NCBI RefSeq assembly: GCF_902806685.2
Contig: NC_048538.1
Span: forward strand, 868,001-932,000
Origin: Maniola hyperantus
Lineage: Eukaryota > Arthropoda > Insecta > Lepidoptera > Nymphalidae
DNA: 64,000 bases
Direction: 5' to 3'
This document shows positions 60,268 to 64,000 of the stretch, one piece after another. A program made the position numbers and the translations under genes. Positions within the stretch are counted from its first letter, which is position 1, and every line of letters begins with the position of its first letter. A model generated the notes under the pieces. It was not told where the DNA came from. It worked only from the letters and a program-made list of their open reading frames with translations, and made no database searches.

Positions 60268-60484
60268 TAGGTATATAAAAGGAAAAGGTGACTGACTGAT
60301 TGACTGAATTATCTATCAACGCACAGCGCAAACTACTGGAGGGATCAGGCTGAAATTTGACATGCAGCTATTATGACGTAGACATCCGCTAAGAAAAGAT
60401 TTTTGAAAATCCTCCCCCTAAGGGGGTGAAATAGGGTTTGAAATTTGTGTAGTCCACGCGGACGAAGTTGCGGGAATAAGCTAG
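60268..60484 (+). mobile_element. Helitron Hel-A, second of a pair
   Basis: TAGGTATATAAAAGGAAAAG begins where the first ends; GGAGGGATCAGGCTGAAATT, CGCGGACGAAGTTGCGGG, CTAG, then T. Both copies share the otherwise rare ACTGGAGGGATC variant, so they may be a duplication. Confidence 0.92.
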
Positions 60485-60982
60485 TTTTTTAGTTAGTGCT
60501 AAAGTCTGTTTGTTTTGACTTTGAATAAAATAAAGACAAAAAACAAAAATGCACGAAAACAAAACATTAAGACATGTACACACGATCCTCGCGACACGCG
60601 GCGACGACGCATCGCATACCTGCGCGTTAATTAGGCCGCGAGCACACCCCAGATGGAATTCATTAGGGCCTCTAATTAAACATAAGGACATGATTTTCCG
60701 GTTAAGGAGTGAAAGTGCGCGTAGGCGCTCAATCCGGGGGTTTGTACCGCTGATTAATTAAGGAGCACTAATTTGCGCGCAGTCGCAAACGTTACGCGGT
60801 CTCATTACACAGGAATATTGCTCGTTTGCTCGTCTGTGTCTCAAACCCTAAGGGTAAGATGTGGTGGAGATATTCCTGAAATTGCGCGTCTCATTCCTAA
60901 ACTAAACGTTTATAATGCTTGTGCCACAAAATTACTCTAAATTCTTCGTCTCATTCTTTCACCCTTGCCGAGTGGTTGCGGT
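60485..60982. other. Non-repeat, mixed-composition stretch with TAATTA cores
   Basis: 60590-60800 has GC-rich segments interspersed with several TTAATTA/TCTAATTAA cores and no recognisable protein. Could be regulatory; unsupported beyond motif content. Confidence 0.25.
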
Positions 60983-61165
60983 GAGTCACACCCAACAAAA
61001 ACACCAGCGTGTAACAGTGTGACTCGTTGGGAATCTATCGATTTTTTCCCCATCGAGTCACACCCACAGTAAAGTGTGACTCGTTGGGAATTCTAATTGA
61101 TAAAAAAGTTGTAGCTAGAAACAGAAACTCGATCGGAAAAAAATCGATGAGTTCCCACAACCAAC
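60983..61165. repeat. Interleaved direct and inverted repeats (GAGTCACACCC)
   Basis: GAGTCACACCCA at 60984 and 61056; GTGTGACTCGTTGGGAAT at 61018 and 61076; ATCGATGAGTTCCCACAACC at 61143 pairs back. Cruciform-capable. Confidence 0.8.
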
Positions 61166-61413
61166 ACAATACAATAATATTATTGTTTTGTGACACCACA
61201 TTGGCACCAACCACCAAAAATATTATTAAAAATAACTTCAAACTCTTGTACATACATAAAATATTCGGTAATTTCTTCATTTATTTTTTGCTTTTTAGTG
61301 GTTGTGGTAAGGTATTGAGTCAATTGTTTTTATTTTTTGTGATTATTTTTTATTATGACCATCTCTTAAAAAACTATTAGGACTTGTGTGTGGACTGAGC
61401 AGAGATTAGAGTT

Positions 61414-62102
61414 TTATTTTTTTTAATAGATATAGCGAGCAAACGAGCAGGCGGGTCACCTGATGTTAAGTGATTACCGCCGCCCATGAACATTTGCAGC
61501 ACCAGAGGAACCGCCGATGCATTGCCGGCCTTTTAGGAATTTGTTGGTCCGCCCCTTGAATAACCCCATGTTATAATCTAGTGGGAACACCGCCGATGGG
61601 AGTTGGTTCCACAGTTTGCACGTGCGTGGAAAGAAGGATCTGACGCAGCGGACGGTCGTAGTGCACCAGACACCCAGGTGGTGAGGGTGAAATTCCTTAC
61701 GGTGGCGCGCGGTGCGGTTGTAAAACGAGGGTGGAATGAGGTCAAAAAGCTCTTCAGAGCACTCCCCATTATACAGGCGATAGAACACGCATAGAGAGCT
61801 AATGTCTCTGAGGTGCTCCAGGCTTTTCAACGAGCCGGTTAGTTTGGGATCGTCCACAAGTCGAACAGCCCGCCTTTGGATCCGATCAAATGGAAGGAGT
61901 TGGTACTGGGGTGCTCCAGCCCAAAGGTGGGAGCAGTACTCCATGTGAGGGCGGACTTGCGCCTTATAGAGTAGGAGCCTATGCTCGGGCGCGAAGTACC
62001 GCTTTGCTCTGTTGAGCACCCCAAGCTTTTTGGAGGCTAATTTAGAATTTTGTATTTTTGTTAAAACTTCTAAAGTAGTTCTATCGACCAATCCTGCCAA
62101 AT
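61414..62102 (-). mobile_element. LINE-J, 5'-truncated, best copy
   Basis: T-rich tail (61414-61423), 3' UTR beginning AGCGAGCAAACGAGCAGGCG, then a 208-codon open frame ending near 62100. 5' part absent. Confidence 0.9.
61474..62100 (-). pseudogene. LINE-J ORF2-like C-terminal fragment, 208 codons open
   Basis: Contains LLLYKAQVRPHMEYCSHLW, FDRIQRRAVRLVDDP and FFPRTCKLWNQLPSAVF, characteristic of the region after the reverse transcriptase in Jockey/CR1-type LINE proteins common in insects. No frameshift or internal stop, so young, but the endonuclease and RT catalytic domains are missing. The ATG at 62100 is simply the first in the fragment, not the native start. Confidence 0.9.
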
Positions 62103-62434
62103 GTCCACCCAGCGATGCGCCCGGCGCGGGCGCAGTCGTGGATCAGATACACGCCAGCGCCATCTATCGTCGCGCGCCCGATCTCAATAACGAGTCGATC
62201 CTCGCGCTATAAATCGCTACTTGCACGAAATTAGGGTTGACACATTGACGTGAAAAATTTAAGGTGTACACTTACAAATGTTATTTGTATAAGTATGTTT
62301 GCTTTTATTTACAATCCAATCCAATCCGTCTAAAAAGCAGATTTTACTCTGTTTTCTGTTGCTCTTTTCAAAACAGGGTGTGTTTAGAACCTCCGCAGCT
62401 TTGGTTTTCGCAATTAATGATCACCATTACATAA
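62103..62434. other. No feature recognised
   Basis: GC-rich start (CGATGCGCCCGGCGCGGGCG), then AT-rich; no gene. Confidence 0.4.
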
Positions 62435-62580
62435 ATTGCTTTAGCGATAAGGCCGCCTTTGCATGCTACAGCTGTTAGATTAAGATCCTTGTATGTTTTT
62501 CTGTATATGTTTACTTTTGCTGTGTGCAATAAAGTATAAAATAAATAAATACTTAATAAATAAATAAATAGGTATGTTAG
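62435..62580 (+). mobile_element. LINE-like 3' end
   Basis: TTTAGCGATAAGGCCGCCTT, TTGCTGTGTGCAATAAAGTA, then (AAAT)n: a common lepidopteran LINE 3' UTR pattern. Confidence 0.6.
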
Positions 62581-62639
62581 TATCTTAGTATCTTACACAT
62601 TTATTCTTTTTTGTAACCTGTCATTTATGTTTTATTATG

Positions 62640-62982
62640 ACGACCTCCCTGGCGCAGTGGTGAGCGCTGTGGTCTTAATAGTGGGAGGTCCCGGGTTCGA
62701 TTCCTGGCAGGGGTTTGGAATTTTATAATTTCTAAATTTCTGGTCTGGTCTGGTGGGAGGCTTCGGCCGTGGCTAGTTACCACCCTACCGGCAAAGCCGT
62801 GCCGCCAAGCGATTTAGCGTTCCGGTACGATGCCGTGTAGAAACCAAAGGGGTATGGGTTTAACAAAAACTGCCATACCCCTTCCAGGTTAGCCCGCTAT
62901 CATCTTAGACTGCACCATCACTTACCACCAGGTGACATTGCAGTCAAGGGCTAACTTGTAACTGAATAAAAAAAAATTAAAA
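62640..62982 (+). mobile_element. SINE-C, full length
   Basis: A-box CTGGCGCAGTGGTGAGCGC, B-box GGGTTCGATTCC, CTTCGGCCGTGGCTAG, CCATACCCCTTCCAGGTTAG, CTTGTAACTGAATAAAAAAA tail. Reference copy. Confidence 0.94.
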
Positions 62983-63988
62983 AAAATGGTGCAATAAAGA
63001 ATGTACATACATACGTACCTACATATTTACATATTCAACAATTGACAATTAAAAAGTTTACAATGGTGCCTATATCTATACTAGGCATCTATATTGGCTA
63101 TGACTTTGTTGAGATAAAGAAAATCACTTTAAAATAAGGTACAATACTTGTTCCAAAGCATCAGTGGCAACCCTGGGCGCAGTAATTAAGGCAGCTCAGT
63201 TCGGTGCTTTCTTCATACAAACGTAGGAGGGAAAATACAACAATATTCGATATTGTACGCACAAAACTAAGAATTATATCGATTTATCTCGTCATTATCT
63301 AGGTTCAATGATATCTAAAACATTGAAAAAAATATTGATTTAAAAGTTACGAGCCTCAAAAGATTCCTATTTTAACACTAAATTTATGTCAACTTTGGGC
63401 GTAAATAAATAAGATTAGGAATAGGAAAATTCTAAAAAAAATTATCATTAGACATAGTTTATTTATTCATTAGTTGAAATAACTTTACTTTGCAAACCTA
63501 AATTCAGTAGTTTTTTCTCAAAAATACTTTTCCCAAACTACTGTTCAACCCTTTTCAAGCGCTAGATTTCGGCTAAAATCATCATGCTTCTCACCCCAAA
63601 ACATTAGACACCGCGCGGGTGGCGGAGGGAAGGGCCAGCCCAGCGGCGCGCGGCTGCGCGTGTAATATTGTGGTTTCTATGACGACAACTGTTGTTATGT
63701 TTTCAAAAACAAAAGTCGTAATGATTTTATAAAATTAATTTTTATTCGTTTATTAATTCAGTGGCTATGCAAATGTGTAGAAGATTGAGCAGAGCAGAGT
63801 CAATAAGTCCTTCAAATACTTATTGCATTTTGTACATTGACCTCTGGAATTTGAAATTTGGACACCAATTTTATTCATTGGTTTATTGACCTGACTTTGT
63901 TGTTGAGGTCCTAGTAGGGATATCTACTCGTGTGGTCCTAGTACAATAGGTAAGTAACTTTGTTTAGTTATTTATTTTATCTAATTTT
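62983..63988. other. No feature recognised
   Basis: AT-rich except a GC-rich patch at 63610-63660 (GGTGGCGGAGGGAAGGGCCA). No ORF over 60 codons. Confidence 0.5.
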
Positions 63989-64000
63989 AAAAAACCGGCC
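63989..64000 (-). mobile_element. GTTCCG element tip, cut by window end
   Basis: AAAAAACCGGCC is the outer tip of the element; the rest lies beyond the window. Confidence 0.5.

Noticed and set aside
1..64000. Bacterial, phage or CRISPR-type defence system
   Set aside because: No operon-like gene packing, no ribosome-binding sites before long ORFs, and pervasive eukaryotic retroelements and Helitrons.

Overview
This 64 kb window looks like non-coding nuclear DNA from a moth or butterfly (Lepidoptera). I find no complete host gene. The assignment rests on the repeats: about 40 short non-autonomous Helitrons that end in the hairpin CGCGGAC-GAA-GTCGCG followed by CTAG/CTAY and sit between A and T (the pattern known for lepidopteran Lep1-type Helitrons), several tRNA-derived SINEs, and a palindromic GTTCCG element carrying (GTCT)n microsatellites. 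Nearly every open reading frame over 60 codons is a chance frame in a repeat or a piece of a retrotransposon protein.

Labels used here are local to this report. Hel-A, B, B2, C, D and E are Helitron groups with different 5' bodies; A, B, B2 and C share the 3' hairpin, D and E have variants. SINE-B has a GATAGCCTAGTGG A-box and a (GATGAT)n tail. SINE-C begins CGACCTCCCTGGCGCAG. SINE-G has a tRNA-Phe-like head. SINE-H shares its 3' half with SINE-C. 'GTTCCG element' is the ~430 bp palindrome-tipped element. LINE-J, -F, -K, -Y, -R and RTE are 5'-truncated LINE families.

Layout. 1-8 kb: nested SINE-B, Hel-A, Hel-B, an unidentified 374 bp insert with target-site duplication, a TIR element, and a possible first coding exon (5419-5514, +). 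8-13 kb: a compound inverted-repeat element, a 173 bp satellite, SINE-B, LINE-J. 13-18 kb: a hAT-like TIR element flanked by ~105 bp direct repeats, an inverted RTE fragment, and a 458 bp tandem array with a 519 bp Hel-E inserted cleanly. 18-34 kb: Helitrons, 264 bp and 170 bp tandem arrays, a LINE nested in a Helitron, and a fold-back MITE inside a SINE. 34-46 kb: a 5'-truncated LINE with a 13 bp target-site duplication and 29-nt A tail, GTTCCG elements, a second hAT-like element, SINE-in-SINE nesting. 46-64 kb: a possible recursive splice site (46197/46198, +), a hAT MITE with 8 bp target-site duplication, a 382 bp duplication, head-to-tail Helitron arrays, an RTE LINE inside a SINE, and a LINE-J fragment with a 208-codon open frame.

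The few non-repeat signals are a short GC-rich open frame with start codon between splice-like sites near 5.4 kb and a tight polypyrimidine-CAG|GTAAGA junction near 46.2 kb, both on +. They would fit a long intron of a + strand gene, but that is inference. The best-supported results are natural insertion records: empty-site/filled-site pairs inside the window give exact boundaries for two Helitrons and one hAT MITE, and target-site duplications bracket several retroelements. I see no rRNA, functional tRNA, CRISPR array, or prokaryotic or viral gene cluster.
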